Positions 1 through 9,210 of a stretch of 64,000 nucleotides of DNA are shown here, piece by piece. Each line of letters opens with the position of its first letter. The stretch's first letter is position 1. This stretch comes from Phycisphaerales bacterium UBA854 (GTDB taxonomy: Bacteria > Planctomycetota > Phycisphaerae > Phycisphaerales > SM1A02). Location: the NCBI GenBank assembly GCA_002295885.1, contig DBGM01000002.1, positions 13,480-77,479 of the forward strand, given 5' to 3'. The notes beneath the pieces are model-generated. The model searched no databases. It saw only the letters and a program-made list of their open reading frames with translations, and was not told the DNA's origin. The position numbers and the translations under genes are program-made.

Positions 1-297
1 GGTGACGCGGCACACCAGGGTGGTGCCTTCCAGTTCGACGGCTTCGGCTTCGACCCGGACGACGTGGCCGACCGGGCACGGAGCCACGTGGTCGATCGAA
101 AGGTGGGCGCCGATGCCCTCCTCGTGCGGTTCCAGGTGGTCCACCAGGACCTTCCGGGCGGCCAGTTCCATGTGATGGGCCATGGACCAGGTCGAGTACA
201 CACGGTGCACCACGATCCCGTCGAAGGCGGGGCACATGTCCTCCGTCACCTCGATCCGGACTTCCGCCCGGTTTCCGACTTTCAGGCCCGGCTGCAT
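1..297 (-). CDS. Thioesterase-like hotdog protein, C-terminus off the left edge
   Basis: The first 99 codons are present and the gene runs out of the window at its 3' end. The protein starts MQPGLKVGNRAEV and contains a hotdog-like core with a conserved HHMELAARKVL stretch near residues 40-50 and DHVAPCPVGH near 73-82. This pattern resembles the fluoroacetyl-CoA thioesterase (FlK-like) branch of the hotdog superfamily, whose members hydrolyse or bind acyl-CoA esters in the cytoplasm. The substrate cannot be read from the sequence. The start is the ATG at 297, just upstream of the divergent hydrolase gene at 349, so the 51 bases between them must hold both promoters. Confidence 0.72.
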   Translation of the reverse strand, partial: MQPGLKVGNRAEVRIEVTEDMCPAFDGIVVHRVYSTWSMAHHMELAARKVLVDHLEPHEEGIGAHLSIDHVAPCPVGHVVRVEAEAVELEGTTLVCRVT

Positions 298-348
298 GGG
301 CGGTAGTGTACCGGTGCGCCGCGTCGGCGCGAGCATGGAGCCCGGACC

Positions 349-1158
349 GTGGGACTCATCCTGTTGCTGCTGTTGGCCGCCGGCTTTCTCCTCTGGACGG
401 GGGTGGTGCTCATTCTCCGTGCGGCCGCCGGCCCGACCCGCGACGGCATCGGCCGGGCCCTGGCCCAGGGGCGTCCGACCGAGCCGCAGCAGCTCGGGTT
501 CGAGGTCGCATCACGAACGATCGAGACCGAGGACGGTCTGGAACTGCCGAGTTGGGAGTTCACGACCGGAAACGACGGTCCCACCGTGGTCTGGGTGCAC
601 GACTGGGGCGGCTCCCAACTTGGTCTGCTGCCGCGATTGCCGGCGTGGGCCGCCTGGTGCGGACGCATCGTGACCATGGATCTGCGGGGACACGGTGAAG
701 CCCCGGGCCGATGTTCGTTGGGGCGTGACGAACTGGGTGATCTGCGGCGCTTGCTCGATCACCATGCCGGTGAATCGATCGTGCTGGCCGGAGAGGGGCT
801 CGGTGCGGTGCTGGCGATCAACGCCGTGGCCGCGGGGTTCGTCGAGCCTCAGGGAATCTTCGCACTCGATCCGTTTGTCCACGGGAGCGAGCGATTTCGG
901 GCGGCATTGAAGCGGGCGGGGTACCACGTCTTTCCGGCGGCGGACCTGGCCCTGATCACGCTCTGGTTGCGGAATCGATCTCCGATCGATCTGGACTGGC
1001 CCGAAGCGCGCGTGGAGGTGCCCGTCCTGGCCCGATGCGAAGCCGACGAAGCCGCGTCGCTGCGTACGTTGGTTCCGGCCGGATCGCACATGCGGATCGA
1101 GCCGCTCGAGGAGGATGATCCCGATCGGGCCGCTGCCGTCGAAGGGCCGTGGTGGTGA
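349..1158 (+). CDS. Alpha/beta-hydrolase fold protein, nucleophile serine missing
   Basis: This 269-residue protein begins with a hydrophobic segment (residues 2-24), probably a membrane anchor, followed by an alpha/beta-hydrolase domain. The oxyanion-region motif VWVHDWGG (81-88) and the strand TMDLRGHGEA (109-118) are typical of the fold. The nucleophile elbow should read GxSxG but here reads G148-E-G-L-G152, so the serine is replaced by glycine. A conserved His sits in AGSHM near the C-terminus. The start is a GTG; no in-frame ATG lies nearby. It is convergent with fumC, with only 3 bases between the stops. Either this is a non-catalytic relative or it uses unusual chemistry; hydrolase activity should not be assumed. 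Confidence 0.72.
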   Translation: MGLILLLLLAAGFLLWTGVVLILRAAAGPTRDGIGRALAQGRPTEPQQLGFEVASRTIETEDGLELPSWEFTTGNDGPTVVWVHDWGGSQLGLLPRLPAWAAWCGRIVTMDLRGHGEAPGRCSLGRDELGDLRRLLDHHAGESIVLAGEGLGAVLAINAVAAGFVEPQGIFALDPFVHGSERFRAALKRAGYHVFPAADLALITLWLRNRSPIDLDWPEARVEVPVLARCEADEAASLRTLVPAGSHMRIEPLEEDDPDRAAAVEGPWW

Positions 1159-1161
1159 GGA

Positions 1162-2601
1162 TCAGTGGGGGCGGGTCATCCCGCTGACGTCGAGGACGTC
1201 GTCCAGGGCCTTCGCATCGAGGATGCCGTGGGCCAGGCAGTATTCGCGGATGGTCTGTCCGGTCTCGTAGGCGTGGTGGGCGATCTCCGCCGACTTGTTG
1301 TAGCCGATGACCGGAACCAGGGCGGTGCCGAGCATCAGGCTCTGTTCGACCGTCTCGTCGATCCGCTTGCGGTTGGCCTTGAGTCCGGCAACGCAGTTGT
1401 CGGCGAAGAGATCGGAGGCATTGGCCAGCAGCCGGATGCTCTCGAGCAGTCGTTCGGCCATGCAGGGCATCGAGACGTTCAGTTCCATCATGGAACCCAC
1501 ACCTCCCATGGCTCCGACGCCGATGGTCACATCGTTGCCTTCGACCTGGGCCGTGACTTGCATCACCGATTCGACGAGGACCGGGTTGACCTTGCCGGGC
1601 ATGATGGATGAGCCGGGCTGCAGTTCCGGCAGGATGATCTCGAACCAGCTGGCCCGTGGTCCGGAACCCATCAGACGGATGTCGCTGGCGATCTTCGAGA
1701 GACTGATGGAGATCGTCCGCAGCAGTCCGTGGGCCTCGACGATGCAGTCGCGGGTCGCCTGCGCCTCGAAGTGGTTGGCGGCTTCCTTGAACCGCACTCC
1801 GGTTGCCCTGGAAAGTCTCGATGCCACCAGACGACCGAAGCGGGGATGGGTGTTGATGCCGGTTCCGACGGCCGTTCCTCCGATGGGCAGGTTCGACGCC
1901 ATGGCCTCGCTGGCCCGCTTGGCCCGTTCCACGGCGTGGTCGATCTGGGCCGCGTAGCCGGAGAACTCCTGTCCGAGCCGGATGGGGGTCGCGTCCTGGA
2001 GATGGGTCCGACCGATCTTGACGTACTTGTCGAACTGCCTCGCCTTGGTGTGCAGCGTCCGGGCCAGCTTCTTCAGGGCCGGAAGCAGCGACTGCTTGAT
2101 CTGGACGCACGCCGCGACCTGCATGGCGGTGGGGAAGGTGTCGTTGGAGGACTGTCCCATGTTGACGTGGTCGTTGGGATGCACCGGGTCCTGGGCACCG
2201 ATCTTCGCACCCGCGGCCAGGCAGGCCATGTTGGATACGACTTCGTTGGTGTTCATGTTGCTGGACGTGCCGGATCCGGTCTGGAAGACGTCGACGGGGA
2301 AGTTGCGCATCATGGCCGTGCGTGCGTGGTCGTCGCCTTCGAGCGCCGTGGCGATCTCGGTGCACGCCTTCGCGATCAGTCGGCGTCGCTTCTGGGTCAG
2401 CTTGCCCAGTTCGTGATTCGATTCCGCCGCGGCCCCCTTGAGCAGGGCGAAGGCATGGATGATCTCGTGTCCCACGGCCCGCCCCGAGATGGGGAAGTTC
2501 AGCACGGCGCGTTGGGTACTGGCACCGTAGAGCACGTCCGCGGGGACGGTCATTGTCCCCATCGAGTCGCGTTCGGTTCTCGTCTTCGCCTTCGTGGCCA
2601 T
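1162..2601 (-). CDS. fumC: Fumarate hydratase class II
   Basis: This 479-residue protein has the usual length for class II fumarases, which hydrate fumarate to L-malate in the citric acid cycle without an iron-sulfur cluster. The fumarase/aspartase signature GSSIMPGKVNPV is at 330-341, and the active-site blocks TGSGTSSNMNTNE (108-120) and GRTHLQDATPI (197-207) are intact. The N-terminus carries a short Lys/Arg/Thr-rich stretch before the core. The start ATG at 2601 begins MATKAK. Class II fumarase, argininosuccinate lyase and aspartase share the signature, but GSGTSSNMN and overall similarity favour fumarase; aspartase is the main alternative. Confidence 0.95.
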   Translation of the reverse strand: MATKAKTRTERDSMGTMTVPADVLYGASTQRAVLNFPISGRAVGHEIIHAFALLKGAAAESNHELGKLTQKRRRLIAKACTEIATALEGDDHARTAMMRNFPVDVFQTGSGTSSNMNTNEVVSNMACLAAGAKIGAQDPVHPNDHVNMGQSSNDTFPTAMQVAACVQIKQSLLPALKKLARTLHTKARQFDKYVKIGRTHLQDATPIRLGQEFSGYAAQIDHAVERAKRASEAMASNLPIGGTAVGTGINTHPRFGRLVASRLSRATGVRFKEAANHFEAQATRDCIVEAHGLLRTISISLSKIASDIRLMGSGPRASWFEIILPELQPGSSIMPGKVNPVLVESVMQVTAQVEGNDVTIGVGAMGGVGSMMELNVSMPCMAERLLESIRLLANASDLFADNCVAGLKANRKRIDETVEQSLMLGTALVPVIGYNKSAEIAHHAYETGQTIREYCLAHGILDAKALDDVLDVSGMTRPH

Positions 2602-2651
2602 GATTCGGCACTCCTGTTGGTTCGGGAGGCAGGGTACCCCGTCGGTCCGGC

Positions 2652-3359
2652 TCAGGCCAGCAGCGCCGGGAGCAGTTCCGCCGCGGACCCGATGAGTTCG
2701 ACGTCAGCGATCCCGCTGGCCTGGCTGGGATTCATGTTGACCACGACGATTCGGGCCCCGTGGTGGCGCGCAAGAGTGATGAGTCCGGCGGCCGGATAGA
2801 CACTGGCATCGGTGCCGACCACCAGGAGCACGTCGCAGTTCGAGCAGGCCGCCTCCGCTTGCTGCCAGACGTCCGGATCGAGGGCTTCGCCGAACCAGAC
2901 GACATCCGGCCGAAGCTCCGCCCGGCCGCACGGACACGGGCGACGCCCCGGCGGATCGGTGAGATCGATGCGTTCGATGTGTCCGCATTCGCCGTGGCAG
3001 CGATCGGCTGCGATGTCTCCGTGCACTTGAATGACCGAATCGCACCCGGCGCGAAGCAGCAGATCGTCCGTGTTCTGCGTGACCTGAACGATGTCCTCGC
3101 GTGCCGCCAGGATTCGATGGGCGGGATTCGGATCCGCGGACCCGATCTGGCTTCGCCGCGCCGCGTACCAGTCCATGACCAGATCCGGATCCTCCGCGAA
3201 GCCCTGTGGCGAAGCCAACCGCATCGGATCGTGCTTGGTCCACCATCCGCCCACGGGATCCCGGAACGTGCCGACGCCCGAGGGAGCGCTCAGACCCGCA
3301 CCGGAAAAGCAGGTGATTCGTTCGGCCGCATCGACGATCTGACGGGCGGCTTCCAGCAT
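2652..3359 (-). CDS. cobB: NAD-dependent protein deacylase, sirtuin (CobB-like)
   Basis: Sirtuins remove acyl groups from lysines using NAD. This 235-residue protein shows the NAD-binding motif GAGLSAPSGVGTFRD (20-34), TQNTDDL (94-100), the catalytic histidine in QVHG (H113), four zinc-ligand cysteines (121, 125, 142, 144) and RPDVVWFGE (150-158). Y65 and R68 match the Y-x-x-R pair that gives Sirt5/CobB-type enzymes a preference for negatively charged acyl groups such as succinyl, so desuccinylation is a reasonable inference. Its ATG directly follows the stop codon of the upstream HEAT-repeat gene with no gap, which points to translational coupling. Confidence 0.92.
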   Translation of the reverse strand: MLEAARQIVDAAERITCFSGAGLSAPSGVGTFRDPVGGWWTKHDPMRLASPQGFAEDPDLVMDWYAARRSQIGSADPNPAHRILAAREDIVQVTQNTDDLLLRAGCDSVIQVHGDIAADRCHGECGHIERIDLTDPPGRRPCPCGRAELRPDVVWFGEALDPDVWQQAEAACSNCDVLLVVGTDASVYPAAGLITLARHHGARIVVVNMNPSQASGIADVELIGSAAELLPALLA

Positions 3360-5474
3360 TCACGCGTCCGGATCGTCGGGGTCTTCGGAGATCGGTTCGT
3401 CGTCGGGCATCAGCGGATCGTCGACCAGTCCCAGGGTCGCCCGGCGTTCCGCGTCCAGCTGGTCGTTGTAGCGACGCACGATCTCCTGGAGCAGATCGGG
3501 GGCGGATTCCGGGCGGCTGGCGAGGGTGTCCTGGTAGGCCCGGATCCACATGTCGGGATCGTCGTGGATGCCGGCGGCATCTTCGTAGAGCGTCGCGCGG
3601 ATGGCGGAGATGAACTTCATGTCGAGCAGCTGCTCGTCGAGCAGCCCCTCATCGATCGCCTGGATCAGGGTCAACGCGGCCGCGGGGGAGTCCTGCTCCA
3701 GCAGCATGGGAATCAGCCGCTTGAGAATCCGCAGCTGCATGGCCTCGTCGAGGCCGCCCCGGGAGAGGCTGGCATTGAGGATGCGGATGCGCAGCTGATC
3801 GTTCGCGTGCGGGATCGCACCGATCATGTCGTCGATCTCGAGGATCCGGATCGGATCCTGGATCTCCGTCGCTTCGGCGACTGCATCGGCCCAGACTTCG
3901 GTGTGTTCGGTCGGTGGAGCCATCGCGAGGAGCATGCGCAGACGCGGCAGGTCGGTGGCTCGACGTCGGGCGGCCGTGAGCGCGAATGGATAGATCCGAT
4001 CGTCCGAGGCCCGTGTGAGCAGGGCATCGTCCCGACCCCGCTGCAGGAAGGCGTTGGCGACGGTGGCGCGGACCTCGGGGTCCGGGTTGTCCAGAATGAC
4101 CTCCAGCGAGCGGAGATCGTCCTCGTTGCCGGTCAGCACCAGCAGAGGAGCGATGGACTGCCACGTGGAGGGCGCCAGTGCGGTCCGGGCGTCCCGTGCG
4201 ATCCGGCGGCGGACCTCGTCGTCCAGTTCGGGATGCTCAAGCAGAATCGCCCGCAGGGTCCGGGCCGCGGGTTCGCGTAATTCGGGAACCCCGAGCAGGC
4301 GACGCGTGGGATCGACGGCGGAGATCGTACGACGTGCGGACAGGTAGTCCAGCAGCGACTTCAGGACCTCCTCGTCCTCCTCCAGTTCGAGTCGGGTGAG
4401 GACGACGGCATCGATCTCCACCTGGTCGAGCTGCTTGAGCAGCGCGGACGCCCGGCGTCGGGTCAGGGTGTCGGGATCGGTCAGCAGTCGTCCGACCGCC
4501 TCCTGCAGTTCGGGGGTGTCGTGTCCGTCACCGAGCATGAACGACACCCGGAAGACCGCGAAGTTCCGCACCGCGGCCAGCGGATCGTCCAACAGTTCCA
4601 GCACCTTCTGCTGCTGCACGTCCAGGGGCAGCAGCGGCAGCAGATCTGCGTAGGCCCAGATCATGCGTTGCGAGGCCAGGTCGGCTTCGGATTCGGCCTG
4701 CCGCAATCGGTGGTCGAAGGCGACGGTCGTCCGGTGCAGCGTGCCGATGGAGGTCTGCAGCAGTTCGGCGACGTCCGCTTGATCGAAGTCCGCCCACCAT
4801 CGGATCCAGTCCGCCCGGTCCATCGTCGTGCCGGTCAGGGAGGCGAGCGCCGTCGTGGCGGTGTCCACGATCGGAGCCGGCGTGTCGTCCGGTTCGAGCA
4901 TCGATACCAGCACGGCGACCGAAGGAACGGGATAGGCGTGGAACGCGCCCAGGACCTCGATTGCACGCTGCCGGGCGGCGATCGGGCGATCGGTGTCGCG
5001 AGCCAGCGTGGCGACCGTCTCGAAGCATCCGCTGCCTGCGGCGGCGTAGCGAGCCAGCAGGACGCCGATCGAACCGACGGTGTCCTCGGGCGCGTCGGGC
5101 AGGATGGCCAGCAGGGCGGGGAGCAGATCGGGCGAAGGCACCGGCTGCCTCGCCTCCGCCATCAGCACGGCGAGAATCGGTTCGACGCGACCGCTGCGCA
5201 GGGCATCATTGAGGGCGGCGGTGCTTTCCAGACTTCGCATGCGCACCAGCGCGTCGGCGGCCGACGTGCGACGCTGGAGGCCGACCTCGGCATCGGGTTC
5301 CAGAAGGATCGTGGCCTGCTGCTGGAGCCGCTGCTGCTCCTCGGTGGTCAGTGGCCGGTGGTAGGTGTCGGCGATCACGCCGCCCGCACCGATCAGGAGC
5401 AGGCATGCCGCCACCATTCCGTGGAGGCTCGATCGTGCAGCTGTGGTGCGCGGGTCCGGCATGGTCGCGGGCAT
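3360..5474 (-). CDS. Secreted HEAT-repeat protein of unknown function
   Basis: About 704 residues. The N-terminus has a short polar part followed by a hydrophobic stretch (MVAACLLLIGAGGVIA) that looks like a signal peptide, so the protein is probably exported. Most of the rest is a run of paired helices with LL/Ala/Arg spacing and repeated phrases such as DPEVRATVANAF and DPLAAVRNFAVF, typical of HEAT/armadillo-like scaffolds. The C-terminus is very acidic (EPISEDPDDPDA). Several starts are possible: GTG at 5498 and ATGs at 5474 and 5462; 5474 is chosen as the first ATG. The stop abuts the sirtuin start, making a two-gene operon. No enzymatic motif is visible; a binding scaffold is the likely role. 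Confidence 0.75.
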   Translation of the reverse strand: MPATMPDPRTTAARSSLHGMVAACLLLIGAGGVIADTYHRPLTTEEQQRLQQQATILLEPDAEVGLQRRTSAADALVRMRSLESTAALNDALRSGRVEPILAVLMAEARQPVPSPDLLPALLAILPDAPEDTVGSIGVLLARYAAAGSGCFETVATLARDTDRPIAARQRAIEVLGAFHAYPVPSVAVLVSMLEPDDTPAPIVDTATTALASLTGTTMDRADWIRWWADFDQADVAELLQTSIGTLHRTTVAFDHRLRQAESEADLASQRMIWAYADLLPLLPLDVQQQKVLELLDDPLAAVRNFAVFRVSFMLGDGHDTPELQEAVGRLLTDPDTLTRRRASALLKQLDQVEIDAVVLTRLELEEDEEVLKSLLDYLSARRTISAVDPTRRLLGVPELREPAARTLRAILLEHPELDDEVRRRIARDARTALAPSTWQSIAPLLVLTGNEDDLRSLEVILDNPDPEVRATVANAFLQRGRDDALLTRASDDRIYPFALTAARRRATDLPRLRMLLAMAPPTEHTEVWADAVAEATEIQDPIRILEIDDMIGAIPHANDQLRIRILNASLSRGGLDEAMQLRILKRLIPMLLEQDSPAAALTLIQAIDEGLLDEQLLDMKFISAIRATLYEDAAGIHDDPDMWIRAYQDTLASRPESAPDLLQEIVRRYNDQLDAERRATLGLVDDPLMPDDEPISEDPDDPDA

Positions 5475-5572
5475 TGTAGGCCGGATGGCGGTCCGCACCG
5501 GCTGCCGACGGTCTCCGGTCGGGGTACACTGTGGGTTGCTCGATCGCCGGAAGCGTCGAGGGGAGCAATGCG

Positions 5573-6919
5573 ATGAACGAATGGCAGCAGGCGGAGCGAC
5601 ATGCCGACCGGGCCCTGGAACTCTTCGATCGGGGGTTCCTGGAGGAAGCCGAGTCGGAGCTGCGCAAGGCTCTGGCCATCCAGCCGGATCAGGCCGACTG
5701 GCAGTTCAATCTCGGATTGACCCTCGAGGCCGCCCAGCGTGATCGCGAGGCGATGGAGCAGTTCGAACGTGCCGCGGGACTGGCCCCTGATCAGGTGCAT
5801 CCCAATCTGGCCGTCGCCTCGCTGGCCTTCCGCCTGCAGCTCTGGTCCCGTTCCGCTGCAGCCTACGAACGCGTGCTGCGTCTCGATCCGAGCTGTGAGG
5901 AGGCGCACGCGGGACGCATCGAATGCTTCACCGCGACCGGCGAGCACGAGGAGGCCGAGACGGCCTTCTACCTCGCGGAGCTGGCCATGGAGGATTCGAG
6001 TGCCATCTGCCTGCAGGCGGTCGCGACCAGCCTGGTGCATCGCAGACGGTTCGAGCGGGCGGAGTGGTGTCTTCGCGAAGCCATCCGGATCGACTCCGAA
6101 CTGACCGACGCCCCGATCCAGTTGGCCATGCTGCTGGCGGAGACGGATCGCGACGCCGATGCCCTCAAGATCTTCAGCGACCTGCTCCGCCTTCGTCCCG
6201 AGGATCCGTCCGTCCTGTTGTCGTCGGCGAGACTGTTCGTGAAGTTGGATCGGCTGCCCGAGGCGATCGGTCGCCTCGAACACCTGCTGCGCATCGATCC
6301 GATTCATCTCGAGGCCCACCATCTGCTGGCGGATCTCTCGCTTCGTTCGCATCACTACGACCGCGCGATGCTGGAATACCAGCTGGTCCTTCGTCTGCAT
6401 CCCATGCAGATGACGGCCCTGATCGGACTCATCGAGGCTCTGGTCCGCACGAACCGGCTGCGGGAGGCGGCAAGACTGCTCGGAGTCGCTCTCCAGCAAT
6501 GGGACGGGTTTCGCGAGCACGACGCCGCGGGAGCCCGGCGTCAGACGGACCGGGTGGCGGAACTGCTGCTGTCCGTCGATCTCAACGAAGAGGCCGCGAC
6601 GCTGCTCGAGGCCGACGCGCACGATGAGCCGTCGGCGGAGCGGCTGCGTCGGCTCGCCATGGCGAGGTACCGGTCCGGCCGGCTGGCCGCCGGCATGCAG
6701 GCCAGTCGGGCTGTGTTGCTGAAGGAACGAGACTGCATCCGTTCGCTGCACAACATGGTGCTCGCATCGATCATGCGTGGCCGCCTGGTGCATGCGTCGG
6801 CCTGGTTGCGACGGGCCCTGCGGGCCCATCCACGCGACGAGGGGCTGCGACGGCTGCGTTTCAGACTGTGGGCGCAGTGGGCAGTCCGCCGGTGCGGCTT
6901 GGGCCGCCGCAGCGTCTGA
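5573..6919 (+). CDS. TPR-repeat protein
   Basis: A 448-residue protein built almost entirely of tetratricopeptide repeats. The 34-residue TPR pattern is clear from the start (ALELFDRGFLEEAESELRKA followed by a second repeat at AIQPDQADWQFNLG) and continues to about residue 430, where an Arg-rich tail begins. No signal peptide or membrane segment is seen, so it is probably a cytoplasmic adaptor. The ATG at 5573 is chosen because GGGGAG lies 7 bases upstream; an in-frame start at 5531 has no ribosome binding site. It ends 20 bases from the convergent rpsR gene. No partner can be named. Confidence 0.8.
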   Translation: MNEWQQAERHADRALELFDRGFLEEAESELRKALAIQPDQADWQFNLGLTLEAAQRDREAMEQFERAAGLAPDQVHPNLAVASLAFRLQLWSRSAAAYERVLRLDPSCEEAHAGRIECFTATGEHEEAETAFYLAELAMEDSSAICLQAVATSLVHRRRFERAEWCLREAIRIDSELTDAPIQLAMLLAETDRDADALKIFSDLLRLRPEDPSVLLSSARLFVKLDRLPEAIGRLEHLLRIDPIHLEAHHLLADLSLRSHHYDRAMLEYQLVLRLHPMQMTALIGLIEALVRTNRLREAARLLGVALQQWDGFREHDAAGARRQTDRVAELLLSVDLNEEAATLLEADAHDEPSAERLRRLAMARYRSGRLAAGMQASRAVLLKERDCIRSLHNMVLASIMRGRLVHASAWLRRALRAHPRDEGLRRLRFRLWAQWAVRRCGLGRRSV

Positions 6920-6938
6920 CCGTCATCGCCCGATCAAT

Positions 6939-7169
6939 TCAAAGGGTGCCGCTGGTGTAGGGCAGGAGGGCCATCGAGCGTGCCCGCTTGATCGCCTGGG
7001 CGACCTTGCGCTGCTCGTTGGCCGAGGTGCCCAGCCGCTTGCGCGAGTAGATCTTGCCGTTGGGGGTCATGAGGCGTCGGAGTTCGTCGACCTGCTTGTA
7101 GTCGACCCAGACGCAGTCCTTGACTCCGCGCTTCAGAAAGTTTGAACGTTGTGGCTTGCGACCAATCAC
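6939..7169 (-). CDS. rpsR: Ribosomal protein bS18
   Basis: A 76-residue protein of the small ribosomal subunit. It contains the conserved S18 core: YKQVDELRRLM, KIYSRKRLGTSANEQRKVAQAIKRARSMALLPY. The start is GTG at 7169, chosen because a strong AGGAGAAG ribosome binding site lies immediately upstream and the longer reading frame has no family similarity. The N-terminus (VIGRKPQRSNF) is shorter than in many bacteria. In many genomes rpsR sits with rpsF, ssb and rplI; here it stands alone and has its own promoter. Confidence 0.96.
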   Translation of the reverse strand: MIGRKPQRSNFLKRGVKDCVWVDYKQVDELRRLMTPNGKIYSRKRLGTSANEQRKVAQAIKRARSMALLPYTSGTL

Positions 7170-7243
7170 TGTGCTTCTCCTCGCGTCGTGGACACCGGGA
7201 ACCGGCAGCCCCGATCCGACGGGAACGGGGCGACGAACTGAAT

Positions 7244-7271
7244 AGTGTACCTGATCCCCCCGTGGGAACAA
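7244..7271 (-). promoter_or_regulatory. Putative sigma-70 promoter of rpsR
   Basis: On the minus strand TTGTTC (7271-7266) is followed after 16 bases by TACACT (7249-7244). The predicted start of transcription lies roughly 65-70 bases upstream of the rpsR GTG. Confidence 0.5.
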
Positions 7272-7324
7272 GGATCCGGCTTCTCGGCAGGTTTTTGCCC
7301 GTTTCTGGCCGATGAATCAGGGAC

Positions 7325-7993
7325 ATGAACGACCAGACCATGCCCCCGCTGATCGGAGTGACGCCCGATCGTCTCGAAGGCCGGATCCAGGTCCGCCCTT
7401 CGTATCTCGAGGCAGTCCGGTACGCGGGCGGGCTGCCCGTGGTGCTTTCGGGTGATTCCTCGGATATTCCGGCGATCCTTCGCCGCATGGACGGATTCGT
7501 GTTCACCGGAGGTGACGATCCCATCATGGAATCGTTCGGGGAGACCACGCATCCCGAGGCCTGTCGGATCGATCCCCGCAGACAGACGTTCGAACTCGCC
7601 CTGCTGGCCGCGTTGGACGATCACGCCTCGGTACCGGTCCTGGGAGTCTGCCTCGGCATGCAGTTGATGGGGCTGCACGCGGGGGGGCGGCTCGATCAGC
7701 ATCTGCCCGACACCCTGTCCACCGCGGCGGATCACGCCGACGGCACGCCCCATCCGATCGAAGGGCTGCTGGGCACCGGCATCGTCTGGAGCCGGCATCG
7801 GCAGGCCATCACCGATCCGGGATCGCTGGAGGTCGTCGCCCGGGCAGGAGACGGAGTCATCGAGGCGATTGCCGATCCCGATCGTCCGATGTACCTCGGA
7901 GTGCAGTGGCATCCGGAGCGGACCGACGATCCCGTGCTCGGCGCGGACCTCTTCCGGCGACTCGTCCATCGGGCGCGTGGCGACGGCGGTTGA
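7325..7993 (+). CDS. Class I glutamine amidotransferase / gamma-glutamyl hydrolase (peptidase C26)
   Basis: A 222-residue protein of the PuuD-like family, which cleaves gamma-glutamyl amide bonds, for example gamma-glutamyl-GABA in putrescine breakdown. The nucleophile elbow is GVCLGMQLM with Cys near residue 102, and the catalytic His-Glu pair is in QWHPE near residues 180-184. FTGGDDP near 60-66 is the expected oxyanion-side loop. The protein is slightly shorter than E. coli PuuD (254). There is no puu operon around it, so the substrate is open; it stands alone between rpsR and ygfZ. The start ATG at 7325 follows a weak GGGAC. Confidence 0.85.
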   Translation: MNDQTMPPLIGVTPDRLEGRIQVRPSYLEAVRYAGGLPVVLSGDSSDIPAILRRMDGFVFTGGDDPIMESFGETTHPEACRIDPRRQTFELALLAALDDHASVPVLGVCLGMQLMGLHAGGRLDQHLPDTLSTAADHADGTPHPIEGLLGTGIVWSRHRQAITDPGSLEVVARAGDGVIEAIADPDRPMYLGVQWHPERTDDPVLGADLFRRLVHRARGDGG

Positions 7994-8028
7994 CGGCTAC
8001 ACTGCACTGATTCCGCAGGAAACGGATC

Positions 8029-9210
8029 ATGCTCCATGAATCTCCATTGAAGTCGTTGCTCGTGGCCGAGGCCGCGTCGCGCCACGCCGACCGGAGTCCG
8101 GTCGCGGGCGGCCAGCGTCCGGGTGCGGCGACGGGGCAGCCGGTGGAGGAGGCCAAGGCGGAGTTCATCCCCTGGGGGCCTCCCGATGAGCGGGGGGACG
8201 TGGCGTGCGAGATCCTCTCCACCCTTGGATCGGTGGAACTCGAATACGCTCCGATCCGCCGGTCGCTCGTCCGGTTCGACTCGTCCATGCGCGGAACGCT
8301 CACCGTCGAGGGGGACGATGCCCGCGACTTCATGGATCGGATGCTGACCCAGAAGCTGAAGGACATCGCACCGTCGAAGGGCGCCTGCGCGTTTCTCGTC
8401 GATCGGACCGGCCGCCTGCAGGCGGACCTCAAGCTGCTCAATCTCGGCGATCGTCTGCTGGTGGACGTGGACATCCATCAGTCCGCCGCCGTCGCCTCCA
8501 CGCTCGAGGGCTTCGTCTTCTCGGAGGACGTGCGGATCGAGGAGGTCAGCGATCGATGGCATCGCATCGAACTGCACGGTCCCGAAGCCGGATCGCCCTT
8601 CGGGGACCTCGAACCGATGGACGGCTGCACGCTGGAGATCGCCGGCCGCACGGTGCACGTGCTGCGGCACGACCGGCTGGGTGTTCCCGGGTACGACCTG
8701 TTCGTCCCGTTCGAGCATGCGGCCGACGTCTGGTCGGCCCTCGACTGCACCACGACCGGATGGTTCGCCTACAACATGGCACGGATCGAAGGCGGCACTC
8801 CCATGTGCAACATCGACTTCGGCCCCGGAACGCTTCCGCACGAGACGTCGCTCATCTCCAGTCGGGTGAACTTCAACAAGGGGTGCTACCCCGGACAGGA
8901 GATCGTCGCCCGGCTCGAGCACCGGGGCAGTCCCAAGCAGGTCCTTCGCGGCCTTCGCATGCGCGGCGACACCCTGCCCGTCGCGGGCAGTCAGGTGTTC
9001 CCCGCTGCTGAGGGCGTGCTGGGGCAGCCGATCGGCATGGTGACCTCCAGTTGTCTGTCGCCCATGCTCGGTTCCACCCCGATCGCGTTCGCGATGCTTC
9101 GTACCAAGTCCTCCGAACCCGGGGCCACCGTCCGGGTGCACGACGAGGGCGAGGGCGGCGAGGCGGTGATCGGTCCTCTGGAATTCCTGGAGCAGGAGAC
9201 GGCATCGTGA
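8029..9210 (+). CDS. ygfZ: Folate-binding protein YgfZ/GcvT-like (Fe-S maintenance)
   Basis: A 393-residue protein of the GcvT-fold YgfZ family, which helps assemble or repair iron-sulfur enzymes using tetrahydrofolate. The family signature K-G-C-Y-x-G-Q-E is present as NKGCYPGQEIVARL around residues 284-297, with the invariant Cys. The start at 8029 is preceded by GGAAACGG. A candidate -10 TACACT lies at 7998-8003. It overlaps the next small gene by 4 bases (GTGA), and that gene overlaps mvaB by 4, so the three are probably co-translated. Glycine-cleavage T protein is the alternative reading but lacks this Cys motif. Confidence 0.9.
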   Translation: MLHESPLKSLLVAEAASRHADRSPVAGGQRPGAATGQPVEEAKAEFIPWGPPDERGDVACEILSTLGSVELEYAPIRRSLVRFDSSMRGTLTVEGDDARDFMDRMLTQKLKDIAPSKGACAFLVDRTGRLQADLKLLNLGDRLLVDVDIHQSAAVASTLEGFVFSEDVRIEEVSDRWHRIELHGPEAGSPFGDLEPMDGCTLEIAGRTVHVLRHDRLGVPGYDLFVPFEHAADVWSALDCTTTGWFAYNMARIEGGTPMCNIDFGPGTLPHETSLISSRVNFNKGCYPGQEIVARLEHRGSPKQVLRGLRMRGDTLPVAGSQVFPAAEGVLGQPIGMVTSSCLSPMLGSTPIAFAMLRTKSSEPGATVRVHDEGEGGEAVIGPLEFLEQETAS

